A stretch of 22,999 nucleotides of DNA, taken from positions 1-22,999 of IMG/VR virus record IMGVR_UViG_3300032931_000192. One strand, 5' to 3'. Positions 1 to 5,944 of the stretch are shown here, in pieces (within the stretch, counting starts at the first letter, position 1; every line of letters starts with the position of its first letter). Position numbers and translations under genes: made by a program. The stretch is from a virus. The notes under the pieces are model-generated. The model had not been told where the DNA came from, did no database searches, and saw nothing but the letters and a program-made list of their open reading frames with translations.

Positions 1-84
1 CCAGCAGGCCTGCTCGTTCTCGGGCTCCTGGATCTTGCTCAGGACGCGCTCGTAGAGCGTCCTGTAGACCTTCTCGAAGGCCAC
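1..84 (-). CDS. HNH-type endonuclease, N-terminal fragment (runs off window)
   Basis: The first 28 codons of a leftward gene are visible, starting at a GTG. A strong Shine-Dalgarno (GGAGGAG) lies 7 bases upstream, inside the end of the preceding gene, and the GTG is one base after that gene's TAG stop, so translation is probably coupled. The peptide begins MAFEKVYRTLYERVLSKIQE and continues PENEQACW. This matches from memory the N-terminus of many phage HNH homing-type endonucleases, where a segment like F..K+...P...ECW leads into W.G and the HNH core. The catalytic part lies outside the window, so the call rests on the leader only. Any small phage protein with a similar leader is an alternative. 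Confidence 0.45.
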   Translation of the reverse strand, partial: MAFEKVYRTLYERVLSKIQEPENEQACW

Positions 85-85
85 C

Positions 86-415
86 CTAGGACTCCTCCAG
101 GCCGAGATCGCGACGGGCCAGCAGCAGGCAGTCCCTGGCCTCCTCCCAGTCCAGGCACGCGCCGAGGGCCGCCATGCGCAGGGCGTCTGCGAGTGTCTGC
201 AGCGTGTGCGCGCGGACCGCGGGCGGGGCACCCCCCAGGCCCTTGATCACGACCATCTCCAGGTTGACGGCTGTGCCGACGAACCAGTGGAGCAGTCGAC
301 CGTAGGCCTCGCGCTCCTCCTTCTCCTCCTCCTCCGGTCTGCGGGCCACTGCGGCCTCGATCGCCGCGGCCATCCTGGGGGCCTTGGCCTTGATAGATCC
401 CTCTGGGTAGTTCAT
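86..415 (-). CDS. hypothetical phage protein, 109 aa
   Basis: I do not recognise this protein. The ATG at 415 is chosen over upstream in-frame codons because CAGGAGTGACC sits directly before it. The N-terminal third carries an acidic/basic stretch, RRPEEEEKEERE, likely helical. The rest is an Ala/Leu-rich helical segment with no signal peptide or clear membrane span. Its start is 2 bases from the stop of the SprT-like gene and its stop overlaps the ribosome binding region of the nuclease-like gene, so it is an internal member of the leftward cluster. A role in host takeover or replication support is possible from position only. Confidence 0.75.
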   Translation of the reverse strand: MNYPEGSIKAKAPRMAAAIEAAVARRPEEEEKEEREAYGRLLHWFVGTAVNLEMVVIKGLGGAPPAVRAHTLQTLADALRMAALGACLDWEEARDCLLLARRDLGLEES

Positions 416-417
416 GG

Positions 418-1005
418 TCACTCCTGGTCCACTTCGTTTCCACCACACACCGGGCAAAACGGCCCGGCACCGTTCGAGGCCGTCTCGGCCCAGATCTGAG
501 TCATCCGCCAGATCGCCCCGCACTCGGTGCAGGAGAACTTGAGTTGGCGGCAGGTGTCCTTCTTGCGCTTGCTGGTGCTCAGGGCCCCGTGGGGGTAGGC
601 CCCGAGGCTCCTGGCGACATCCTGGAGCTTGGCGGCCAGTGCCGGGCCCGCGCGGGTCGCGGTCGGCTTGCCCTCGAGCCCGACCGCCCTGGCGGCCTTG
701 ACGAAGGGCCCCTTATGGCCGCTCCTGCAGTCGTCCGCGGCGTGGACCATCTCATGGGTCAGGACGTCCAGCACGGCCTGCTCCAGGGCAAGCCCGGGGG
801 AGATGAAGATCTCGTTCACCTTCCGGGTGCTGGCCGAGCGCGACCAGCACTCACCGATCCGCTTGGCCGGGGAGCCGCCCCCGGGCCAGCTACAGGAGAC
901 CCGGCCGTCGTCAGGCACCGTCACCCCTGCCGGGGCGAAGACGGCCCCCTGGAGGGCCGTGTAGGCCGCCTGGAGCCACTCCTCGCGGGTCTTGTACTGT
1001 TGCAT
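418..1005 (-). CDS. SprT-like zinc metalloprotease with C-terminal zinc ribbon
   Basis: This 195-aa protein has an HExxH zinc-protease site (HEMVH, residues 84-88) followed by the HKGPF segment typical of SprT-like domains. A C-terminal zinc ribbon has two CxxC knuckles (C159/C162 and C184/C187). SprT/Spartan family members are metalloproteases, and the eukaryotic ones cleave DNA-protein crosslinks. SprT-like genes are frequent in phage early regions but their phage role is not settled. The start at 1005 follows GGAGCAGGACC. The frame stays open further upstream to 1425, but that part is out-of-frame shadow of the DUF6011-type gene. Lys/Arg richness around residues 145-155 would suit DNA binding (inference). 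Confidence 0.85.
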   Translation of the reverse strand: MQQYKTREEWLQAAYTALQGAVFAPAGVTVPDDGRVSCSWPGGGSPAKRIGECWSRSASTRKVNEIFISPGLALEQAVLDVLTHEMVHAADDCRSGHKGPFVKAARAVGLEGKPTATRAGPALAAKLQDVARSLGAYPHGALSTSKRKKDTCRQLKFSCTECGAIWRMTQIWAETASNGAGPFCPVCGGNEVDQE

Positions 1006-1016
1006 GGTCCTGCTCC

Positions 1017-1637
1017 TCAGAGGGCGAACTTGCCGGCGCAGATGGGGCCGATACCGGACTCGATGGAGGCCGGGTCGGTCAGGCCACGGCCGCATGAGCA
1101 GCAGCGGCCGGCGAGCTTGCCGTACTTCATGGCGGCCTGGAGGGGGTTCCCCTCGAACTCGACCAGCATCTCCTTGACCTCGACCATGTCGACGCCTGGG
1201 CGGGCCCAGAGGGTCAGGATGCCGTTGTCGATCTTGCCGATGACCTCCTCGGCATCGTCGTGCTTGATCCGGCAGAGTCGGTCCTGGTTCTTGCAGGCAA
1301 TGGTCAGCTTGCCTGCGTAGAACTTCGCCTGGCGCTGCAGGACGTCGTGAAGCCGGGTCGGCCTGGACGGGGCCGCCGGAGCGGCCTGGGGGGCCGCCTG
1401 GGCCGGCTGGCGGGGCCTGCTCCACTCGACGAGCTTGCCGGCGAACTCGGCCTGCCGGTCAGAGACGAAGCGGCCGAACCGGCAGGTGCCGCCCTTGCCC
1501 TGGGCGAAGGAGTCGCTGCGGGCGTCGAAGCGCTCGCCGGCCTCCTTGAGTCGGGCCACCATCGGGTGCTCGGGGTAGACCGGCGCTGCGGGGGCCGCGG
1601 CCGGGGCCGAGATCTTGCTCATCCAGGACGCTTGCAT
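1017..1637 (-). CDS. DUF6011-type zinc-finger phage protein
   Basis: This 206-aa protein ends in a compact Cys motif, CxxC-GR-LTDP-SI--GIGP-C (C179/C182 to C200). From memory this is the signature of DUF6011, found at the end of many phage early proteins. The N-terminal part has an Ala/Pro-rich leader, then a segment reading GRFVSDRQAEFAGKLVEW. Similar 'LS-KQ---A-KL' segments occur in the same phage proteins. An Ala/Pro/Gln linker (about residues 76-92) separates it from the C-terminal domain. The start at 1637 has TGGAG 9 bases upstream; an internal ATG five codons later has no such site. Biochemical function is unknown; single-strand or primer-template binding is only a guess. Confidence 0.8.
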   Translation of the reverse strand: MQASWMSKISAPAAAPAAPVYPEHPMVARLKEAGERFDARSDSFAQGKGGTCRFGRFVSDRQAEFAGKLVEWSRPRQPAQAAPQAAPAAPSRPTRLHDVLQRQAKFYAGKLTIACKNQDRLCRIKHDDAEEVIGKIDNGILTLWARPGVDMVEVKEMLVEFEGNPLQAAMKYGKLAGRCCSCGRGLTDPASIESGIGPICAGKFAL

Positions 1638-1662
1638 GGTCGTGCTCCAGGTGGGTTGCTGA

Positions 1663-1860
1663 TCAGTTCGCCAGGGCTTCAGCGGCGGCGTCGATGCCGG
1701 CTACGTAGAAGCCAAGCACGCCCGGCTTGGCCTGGGACTTGCCGCTCACCAGGAGGACCCAGAAGGCGCGGATGCCGTCGCGGCCGGTGGTGGTGGCGGT
1801 CCAACGCGCGCCGCACTGCTCAGTGATGATGATGGCGGTGGTGACTGTGGGGTTGCGCAT
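1663..1860 (-). CDS. hypothetical phage protein, 65 aa
   Basis: I do not recognise this small protein. It begins MRNPTVTTAIIITEQ and alternates short beta-like segments with charged turns. It has no cysteine pair, membrane span or signal peptide. The start is supported by ACTGGAG nine bases upstream in the same GGAG...CGACCATG context as its neighbours. It is the first gene downstream of the internal promoter element at 1901-1957, giving an expected leader of roughly 40 nt. It can therefore be transcribed independently of the genes upstream in the cluster. Confidence 0.7.
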   Translation of the reverse strand: MRNPTVTTAIIITEQCGARWTATTTGRDGIRAFWVLLVSGKSQAKPGVLGFYVAGIDAAAEALAN

Positions 1861-1900
1861 GGTCGTTGCTCCAGTGGGGTTTCGAGGACCTCGTTTAACT

Positions 1901-1957
1901 GAGGCCTCGATTGTGAGGCCGAACCTAATCCCAAGTCAAGCGCTCAGGTATTGCCTG
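1901..1957. repeat. 57-bp promoter repeat, copy 1 (internal to the leftward cluster)
   Basis: This segment matches 3595-3651 at 52 of 57 positions by direct alignment. The shared block carries the -35 and -10 elements of a leftward promoter, an AGCGC-T core and a 13-bp palindrome-like end (CAGGTATTGCCTG here, one base off perfect symmetry). The right end of this copy overlaps the last four codons of the gene at 1944-2192, so part of the element is also coding. A duplication that created a second promoter inside the operon is the simplest reading. Confidence 0.9.
1910..1939 (-). promoter_or_regulatory. sigma70-like leftward promoter, internal copy
   Basis: Read on the minus strand there is a -35 box TTGACT (1939-1934), an 18-bp spacer and a -10 box CACAAT (1915-1910). 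The -10 is one base weaker than in the copy at 3604-3633. Transcription would start near 1903, within or beside an imperfect dyad (CCTC-GTTTAACT-GAGG, 1889-1904) that could hold an operator. Product: transcripts for the genes from 1860 leftward. Confidence 0.65.
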
Positions 1958-2192
1958 ACAACCCTCCCAGGCTCGGGACCGGGACCGCCACCAGTCGACG
2001 GCTGTCGAGGTAGCGGATGACGACCTGGATGTAGCCTGCCTCGCGGAGTTGGTCCCGGTTGACGGGCTTGCCGTTCCAACGGTTCGAGACGTCTGCGATC
2101 AGGAAGTCCTTCCCGGCCTCGAAGTCTGCGATGGCAGCGGCCGAGGTGCGGTAGCTGCGGCCGTAGGCCGCGACCAGCGTGGTGCTGTTCAT
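1944..2192 (-). CDS. conserved small phage protein, 82 aa
   Basis: The protein begins MNSTTLVAAYGRSYRTS and continues with an A-DF-AGKDF-I-D-S-RW-GKP-N sequence. I recognise this pattern from a very common small phage and prophage protein of unknown function that ends in a 'V-IRY---R' segment, as this one does. The length is typical. Its start codon overlaps the stop of the upstream gene. No strong Shine-Dalgarno is visible, so translation is probably coupled. Its last codons run into the promoter repeat at 1901-1957. The role is unknown; the family usually sits among early phage genes. Confidence 0.8.
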   Translation of the reverse strand: MNSTTLVAAYGRSYRTSAAAIADFEAGKDFLIADVSNRWNGKPVNRDQLREAGYIQVVIRYLDSRRLVAVPVPSLGGLSGNT

Positions 2193-2386
2193 CGCGTCAG
2201 CCCCAGGCCGTCTGCCACGATGCCCTCGACGATGCCGGCGATGAAGCGGTGCTCGACTGCCAGGGCGAGGCCCCAGCGAGGGGTGTCGTCGGGGAGGTGC
2301 TCCTCGACCCAGGCCTGGGCGGCGTCGCTGACCGGGGTCAGCATGAAGAGGCCGCCCTGGTCCTCGTCGATGATGAAGTCAGTCAT
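2189..2386 (-). CDS. conserved small phage protein, 65 aa
   Basis: The pattern, an acidic start (DFIIDEDQG), then LF-LTPVSDAAQAWVEEHLP, then VEHRFIAGIVEGIVADGL, belongs to a small family I know from many phages. Its usual form is 'I-DHGSI--L-P-T-A---W---------W----VE-RY---I--G---DGL'. No function has been assigned to it as far as I know. The start at 2386 is backed by GGGAGGCGGCC. The gene overlaps the end of the upstream gene by 8 bp and the start of the downstream gene by 4 bp, so the three are almost certainly co-translated. Confidence 0.8.
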   Translation of the reverse strand: MTDFIIDEDQGGLFMLTPVSDAAQAWVEEHLPDDTPRWGLALAVEHRFIAGIVEGIVADGLGLTR

Positions 2387-2612
2387 GGCCGCCTCCCTCG
2401 GTGCCGGCCTGGGCGATGCAGCCCAGCTTGCCGTCGGTGTAGGTGTGGGTGGCGGGCTCGTCGACCTCGACCACGCGGGTGTTGCTCACGCTGAACCAGC
2501 GCATCATCAGGTCGAAGACGTTCTCCTCGGCCTCCTTGCGGGTGGCGAAGCGCAGGGCGTTGCCGGCCCACTCGGGGCGGTCGTTGACCTGGACCTCGGG
2601 CTTGAAGGACAT
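2379..2612 (-). CDS. conserved small phage/plasmid protein, 77 aa
   Basis: The protein begins MSFKPEVQVNDRPEWAGNAL and has the block RFATRKEAEENVFDLMMRW, ending with a V--TRVVE-D-P segment. I recognise this arrangement from a widespread family of about 70-aa phage and plasmid proteins without known function. The start follows CAGGAGCCTGATC. The C-terminal QAGTEGGGHD tail is coded in the stretch that also holds the ribosome binding site of the next gene. No membrane or metal-binding features are visible. Confidence 0.8.
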   Translation of the reverse strand: MSFKPEVQVNDRPEWAGNALRFATRKEAEENVFDLMMRWFSVSNTRVVEVDEPATHTYTDGKLGCIAQAGTEGGGHD

Positions 2613-2637
2613 GATCAGGCTCCTGTGTGTTGAGGGT

Positions 2638-2913
2638 TCAGAGGATGCCGCTCTTGGCGGCCTTCTTGCGGGCCTGGGAGGCCGCGAAACGGTTCCGGTA
2701 CTCGCGCTTGATCTCCTCGGCCTGCCCGCGCCACTGCTCGCCCGCCGAGAGGTAGTCGAGCAGTGGCAAGACCCAGGTCGTGAAGTAAGCCCGGGCCTCG
2801 CCCGTGAGGGCCTTCTCGACCTCCCGGCTGCCGGCGAACAGGTCGTGCTGGGGGTCGAGCTTGGAGCGGAGCAGGTCGACGGCGCACTGCTGGGTCTGGG
2901 TGAGGTTCTTCAT
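2638..2913 (-). CDS. hypothetical phage protein, 91 aa
   Basis: I do not recognise this protein. It is charged and probably all-helical: MKNLTQTQQCAVDLLRSKL at the start, a central YFTTWVLPLLDYL segment, then a strongly basic tail (REYRNRFAASQARKKAAK). The start at 2913 is supported by AAGGGG about seven bases upstream. It lies 2 bases past the stop of the upstream 47-aa gene. The basic tail would be compatible with nucleic acid binding (inference only). Confidence 0.7.
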   Translation of the reverse strand: MKNLTQTQQCAVDLLRSKLDPQHDLFAGSREVEKALTGEARAYFTTWVLPLLDYLSAGEQWRGQAEEIKREYRNRFAASQARKKAAKSGIL

Positions 2914-2915
2914 GA

Positions 2916-3059
2916 TCAGTTCCCCTTCCGGTAGGCCAGGCCGTTGCCGGGGCGGGTGGGTTCGAGGACCCGCTTGGCGTTCGCCAGGGCCTCGTTGAGG
3001 TGGACCTCGGCGGCCAGGACGGCCTGCGCTGCGGCCGGGTTGAGCTTGAGCTTGGGCAT
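2916..3059 (-). CDS. hypothetical phage protein, 47 aa
   Basis: This is a short gene lying inside a longer out-of-phase frame. It starts at an ATG preceded by CTGGAG and the same ACGACC spacer seen at several neighbours. The product begins MPKLKLNPAAAQAVLAAEVH and continues as an Ala/Leu-rich helix with a basic C-terminus (GLAYRKGN). It ends 2 bases before the next start. I recognise no family. The shared start context and exact fit between neighbours support it as a real gene. Confidence 0.65.
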   Translation of the reverse strand: MPKLKLNPAAAQAVLAAEVHLNEALANAKRVLEPTRPGNGLAYRKGN

Positions 3060-3105
3060 GGTCGTGGTCTCCAGGTGAAGGGCCCCGTGGGGCCCGGGTT
3101 GAGGT

Positions 3106-3564
3106 TCAGGCCGGCTCGACGGCCGCGAACAGGACGGTGTAGGAGGGGAAGGTCTTGGCGGCCGCGCCCTGGGCCTTGGCGGCCAGATCGAGGGTGCGGT
3201 GGTAGGACAGGACCTTGTCGCCCTTGGTGATGGCCTCGGCGATCTCCACCTCGCAGCGGGCGAAGTGTTCACGCCGGCACTGGGCCTCGAAGTCCTCGAG
3301 GTGGGTGGCCGCGATCTTCGCGTACCGGGCCCGGTCGGCGTCGCAAATGACGCTCGCGTACTTGTAGCCCAGGTGCTGCGCCCCGATAGCGTGGACCCAG
3401 GACGACTTGACGTTGTCCTTGCCGTAGATCCTCCAGTCGCGCTCGTACCCCGCACGGCACGCCTCGGGGTTGAAGTTGGCGAGCACCAGGGCGTGGGTGT
3501 AGGTGCGCTCGGTGCGGCGGGTGTCGATGATCTCGCCGTTGAACTTGACTTGGTACTTGTGCAT
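3106..3564 (-). CDS. hypothetical phage protein, 152 aa, first gene of the leftward cluster
   Basis: This is the first gene behind the promoter at 3604-3633, with an expected leader of about 33 nt and a CAGGAGCCCGACC ribosome binding context. The protein begins MHKYQVKFNGEIIDTRRTER, contains a YTHALVLANF segment, a middle portion with several Cys and His (YASVICDADRAR, EAQCRREHFARCEVE), and ends TVLFAAVEPA. I recall phage proteins with a similar start but no function. The Cys/His residues are not spaced as a standard zinc finger. As the promoter-proximal early gene it is a good candidate for an early host-interaction protein (inference). Confidence 0.75.
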   Translation of the reverse strand: MHKYQVKFNGEIIDTRRTERTYTHALVLANFNPEACRAGYERDWRIYGKDNVKSSWVHAIGAQHLGYKYASVICDADRARYAKIAATHLEDFEAQCRREHFARCEVEIAEAITKGDKVLSYHRTLDLAAKAQGAAAKTFPSYTVLFAAVEPA

Positions 3565-3603
3565 GGTCGGGCTCCTGTGGGGGTCTCGTTGATCGAGGAC
3601 TCG

Positions 3604-3633
3604 ATTATGAGGCCAAACCTAATCCCCAGTCAA
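3604..3633 (-). promoter_or_regulatory. sigma70-like leftward promoter (early promoter candidate)
   Basis: On the minus strand there is a -35 box TTGACT (3633-3628), an 18-bp spacer and a -10 box CATAAT (3609-3604), each one base from consensus. The expected start is near 3597, 33 nt before the first gene of the leftward cluster. This is the clearest host-type promoter in the window, which fits early expression of the cluster by host RNA polymerase. Confidence 0.75.
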
Positions 3634-3638
3634 GCGCT

Positions 3639-3651
3639 CAGGTATTACCTG
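3639..3651. promoter_or_regulatory. 13-bp palindrome upstream of the leftward -35 box
   Basis: CAGGTATTACCTG is a perfect inverted repeat with 6-bp arms and a single central base. It lies five bases upstream of the -35 box of the leftward promoter. A dimeric activator or repressor site is the natural reading. In the internal promoter copy the matching site (1945-1957) has one mismatch in the right arm. Confidence 0.55.
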
Positions 3652-3659
3652 CTCCGGGG

Positions 3660-3669
3660 CGTGTAAACG
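3660..3669 (+). repeat. CGTGTAAACG word, copy 1 (non-coding)
   Basis: This exact 10-mer lies in the divergent control region, 9 bp beyond the palindrome. It is the only copy outside coding sequence. The word is imperfectly symmetric (8 of 10 positions). Confidence 0.8.
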
Positions 3670-3703
3670 CCGATCCGGCCCGCTGCGGTAGAGTCGGAAA
3701 AGA

Positions 3704-3737
3704 CAACGGCCCCGCGGCTTGCGCTGCGGGGCCGTTG
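3704..3737 (-). terminator. hairpin, probable leftward-reading intrinsic terminator
   Basis: The arms CAACGGCCCCGC (3704-3715) and GCGGGGCCGTTG (3726-3737) form a perfect 12-bp stem with a 10-nt loop. On the minus strand the stem is followed by TCTTTTCC, a modest U-run. On the plus strand no T-run follows. It would stop antisense transcription coming from the right before it reaches the leftward operon. On the rightward transcript it would be a leader hairpin of the primase mRNA, just upstream of its ribosome binding site. Confidence 0.55.
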
Positions 3738-3768
3738 CTCCCGGTGGAGGCCGGGGAGGGAGGCGACC

Positions 3769-5865
3769 ATGCTGTTCCCGACCGGCACTCTAGCAGATCA
3801 ACCAGCCCCAAGGAAGACCATGCCGTCCCAGACAGTACCGGCCAAGCGAGGCCGCCCAGCACTGAAGAAGGTCCCGGAGCCCACACCGGACGAGAGCCTG
3901 GAGGCGTCCAGGGAGTTCATGCTCAGGGACCTGAAGCGATCAGGCCTGACCCCGGCGCACATGCCCGTGGAGCCCCTCCCGGTCAGCACCTGGAAGGCCC
4001 CGGCCTACCGAATCCACTACCCGGCAGCGGGCGAGGGCTACCACCGGGACAGGATCGACCGGGACGAGGCGAAGTACATGCAGCCTCCGGGGACCCCGAC
4101 CTACCTCTTCACCCGCTCGGTCGACGAGTACGACCTCTGGCGGGAGTCGAAGCTGAAGATGATCGTCGAGGGCGAGAAGAAGATGGTCGCCGGCTGCCTC
4201 AGGCTGGGCGTCCCGTCGGTCGGTGTGGGCGGTGCCCACGCGCCCCTCACCGGGGGCGAGCTTGACCCCTGGATCGTCCAGGGCGTGGGCCCCGGGGATC
4301 GGGTCCTGGTGGTCTACGACGGGGACGTCGTGACGAACGCCTCTGTGGGGGCCGCGGCGGCCTCCCTGGCGAGACTGATCGAGGGCCTGGGGGAGAGCAT
4401 CAGGGTCGAGGTGGTCCTGCTCCCAAAGGGCCCGATGGGGGTCCGCATGGGCCTCGACGACTGGCTGCTCGAGGTCCCGAAGGGCAAGGAGCTTGCGGCC
4501 TTCGAGGCCCTCCCCAGGCTGGACTGGAGCCAGATGCCGGACCTGACGAGCGTCCTCATCCGCAGGTACAAGCTGCAGGTCTCGATCAACAAGGACGGCG
4601 ACGAGAAGCTCCTGCCGAACTACAGCAACGCGGCCATGATCATCGACCACTACTGGGGCAAGAAGCTCAGGACCGACAAGTACATCGGGGCGGTGTTCGG
4701 GGACAGGCCGCTGCAGGACAGCGACGACGGCTTCATCTGTGCATGGATTCAGCGTCACCACCTGGGCATGTTCCCGGTCGACACGATCGTCAAGGCCCGG
4801 AGGCACGCGACCATGCTCAGGAGCGGGAACGCGCTCGGTGACTGGCTGAGGGGGCTGACCTGGGACGGGACCAAGCGCGTCGATGCCTTCTGGCAGGCCT
4901 ACTGCGGGGCTACAGCGCAGCCCGAGGAGTACCTGAGGGGTGCGGCAAGGGCCCTGTTCATCGGGGCCGTCCTGAGGGCCCTGGAGCCCGACAGCAAGTT
5001 CGACTTCCTGATCACCGTCTGCGGGGCGCAGGGTGCGATGAAGACCAGTCTCTGGGAGGTCCTCGGGGGCTCGATGTACGGCAGGCCGCTGACGAACATG
5101 GCACGGCTCGACAAGGAGGACGAGATGAAGCGGATCGCCGCGGTCTCATGGCTCCTGAACTTCGACGAGCTTGCAGGCAGGGGCCGGGTCGAGTTGACCT
5201 TTATGAAGAACTGGCTCAGCCAGCGCACCGACACCTGGGTCAAGAAGTACGAGGAGAACGCCACCACCCGCATGCGAGGGTTCGTTGCGGTGGCGACCAC
5301 CAACGAGAGGGACATCCTGACAGACAGCACCGGCAACAGGCGACACCTGATCGTTGACGTCGGCCAGATCGACATCGAGAGGGTCCGCAAGGACCGTGAG
5401 CAGATCTGGGCAGAGGCCGTGGTGCTGTCCCGCAGCGTCGACCACTGGTGGGTCATTGGCGGGGCCACAGAGCAGCAGGAGAGGCACAGGGAGCACCACC
5501 CCTGGGAGGGGCAGGTGGATGCCTACCTGAGCATGTCGCTGCCGAAGCTCAAGAGTGGCGAGGAGTTCATCACCACGCCCTACCTGCTCCAGGCGGTCGG
5601 GCACGTGCGTGGAGACGAGAGCAAGGACAGGGCGGCCTCGACCAGGATGGGGCATCTGCTCCACGCGAGGGGGATGGTCAGGCGCAAGGTGCGGACCACC
5701 TACATCGACTGGGACACGGTCCCGGCCGTGGGAGAGGGCAGGCGCGACACCAGGAGGTGGATCGGGCTCCCGCCAGAGGCCATCCCCGAGACGACCTGGG
5801 TCTACGTCAGGGCGAGCGTTCCCACCGACCCCGCACCTAGGAAGCCTCCTAGGAAGAAACGATGA
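3769..5865 (+). CDS. replicative primase-helicase (Toprim-like plus VapE/SF3-type ATPase)
   Basis: This 698-aa protein has, in order, a basic N-terminus with an AT-hook-like KRGRP (26-30) and a DUF3854-type Toprim-like domain. That domain shows VEGEKK (133-138), YDGD (183-186) and GLDDWL (228-233). A VapE-type ATPase follows, with LTWDGTKRVDAFW (363-375), a Walker A-like GAQGAMKT (419-426), an acidic LLNFDEL (462-468), ATTN (509-512) and TGNRRH (521-526). A winged-helix-like C-terminus follows. Such proteins prime and unwind DNA at the phage origin. The residue before the Walker A lysine is Met instead of the usual Gly. Two starts are possible: 3769 (GGGAGGGAGG upstream) and 3820 (AAGGAAG upstream). 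About half of its Arg codons are AGG, unlike the packaging and portal genes. The iteron cluster directly behind it fits an origin recognised by this protein. Confidence 0.88.
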   Translation: MLFPTGTLADQPAPRKTMPSQTVPAKRGRPALKKVPEPTPDESLEASREFMLRDLKRSGLTPAHMPVEPLPVSTWKAPAYRIHYPAAGEGYHRDRIDRDEAKYMQPPGTPTYLFTRSVDEYDLWRESKLKMIVEGEKKMVAGCLRLGVPSVGVGGAHAPLTGGELDPWIVQGVGPGDRVLVVYDGDVVTNASVGAAAASLARLIEGLGESIRVEVVLLPKGPMGVRMGLDDWLLEVPKGKELAAFEALPRLDWSQMPDLTSVLIRRYKLQVSINKDGDEKLLPNYSNAAMIIDHYWGKKLRTDKYIGAVFGDRPLQDSDDGFICAWIQRHHLGMFPVDTIVKARRHATMLRSGNALGDWLRGLTWDGTKRVDAFWQAYCGATAQPEEYLRGAARALFIGAVLRALEPDSKFDFLITVCGAQGAMKTSLWEVLGGSMYGRPLTNMARLDKEDEMKRIAAVSWLLNFDELAGRGRVELTFMKNWLSQRTDTWVKKYEENATTRMRGFVAVATTNERDILTDSTGNRRHLIVDVGQIDIERVRKDREQIWAEAVVLSRSVDHWWVIGGATEQQERHREHHPWEGQVDAYLSMSLPKLKSGEEFITTPYLLQAVGHVRGDESKDRAASTRMGHLLHARGMVRRKVRTTYIDWDTVPAVGEGRRDTRRWIGLPPEAIPETTWVYVRASVPTDPAPRKPPRKKR

Positions 5866-5867
5866 CT

Positions 5868-5885
5868 GTTCCCACCGTTCCCACC
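5868..5885 (+). repeat. tandem iteron pair (GTTCCCACC x2)
   Basis: Two perfect head-to-tail 9-bp units directly follow the primase stop codon, with an inverted single unit at 5899-5907. The spacing of exactly 9 bp is the same in the block at 5945-5962. Confidence 0.85.
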
Positions 5886-5944
5886 TCGCTCGAAAAGTGG
5901 TGGGAACAGCGGAGAGCGAGCACTGGCGCGGCCTTGCGGCGTTC

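Larger units (their letters stand above)
3595..3651. repeat. 57-bp promoter repeat, copy 2 (head of the leftward cluster)
   Basis: This is the partner of 1901-1957 with five differences. It carries the better -10 box and a perfectly symmetric palindrome, so it is probably the parental or stronger copy. Confidence 0.9.
3565..3768. other. divergent control region between leftward cluster and replication gene
   Basis: This stretch separates the leftward genes from the rightward primase-helicase gene. From left to right it holds an imperfect dyad (CTCGTTGATCGAG, 3587-3599) at the expected leftward transcription start, the leftward promoter, a perfect 13-bp palindrome, one CGTGTAAACG word, and a 12-bp-stem hairpin. 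I could not identify a convincing rightward sigma70 promoter here. The primase gene may use a phage-specific or activator-dependent promoter. Confidence 0.7.
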
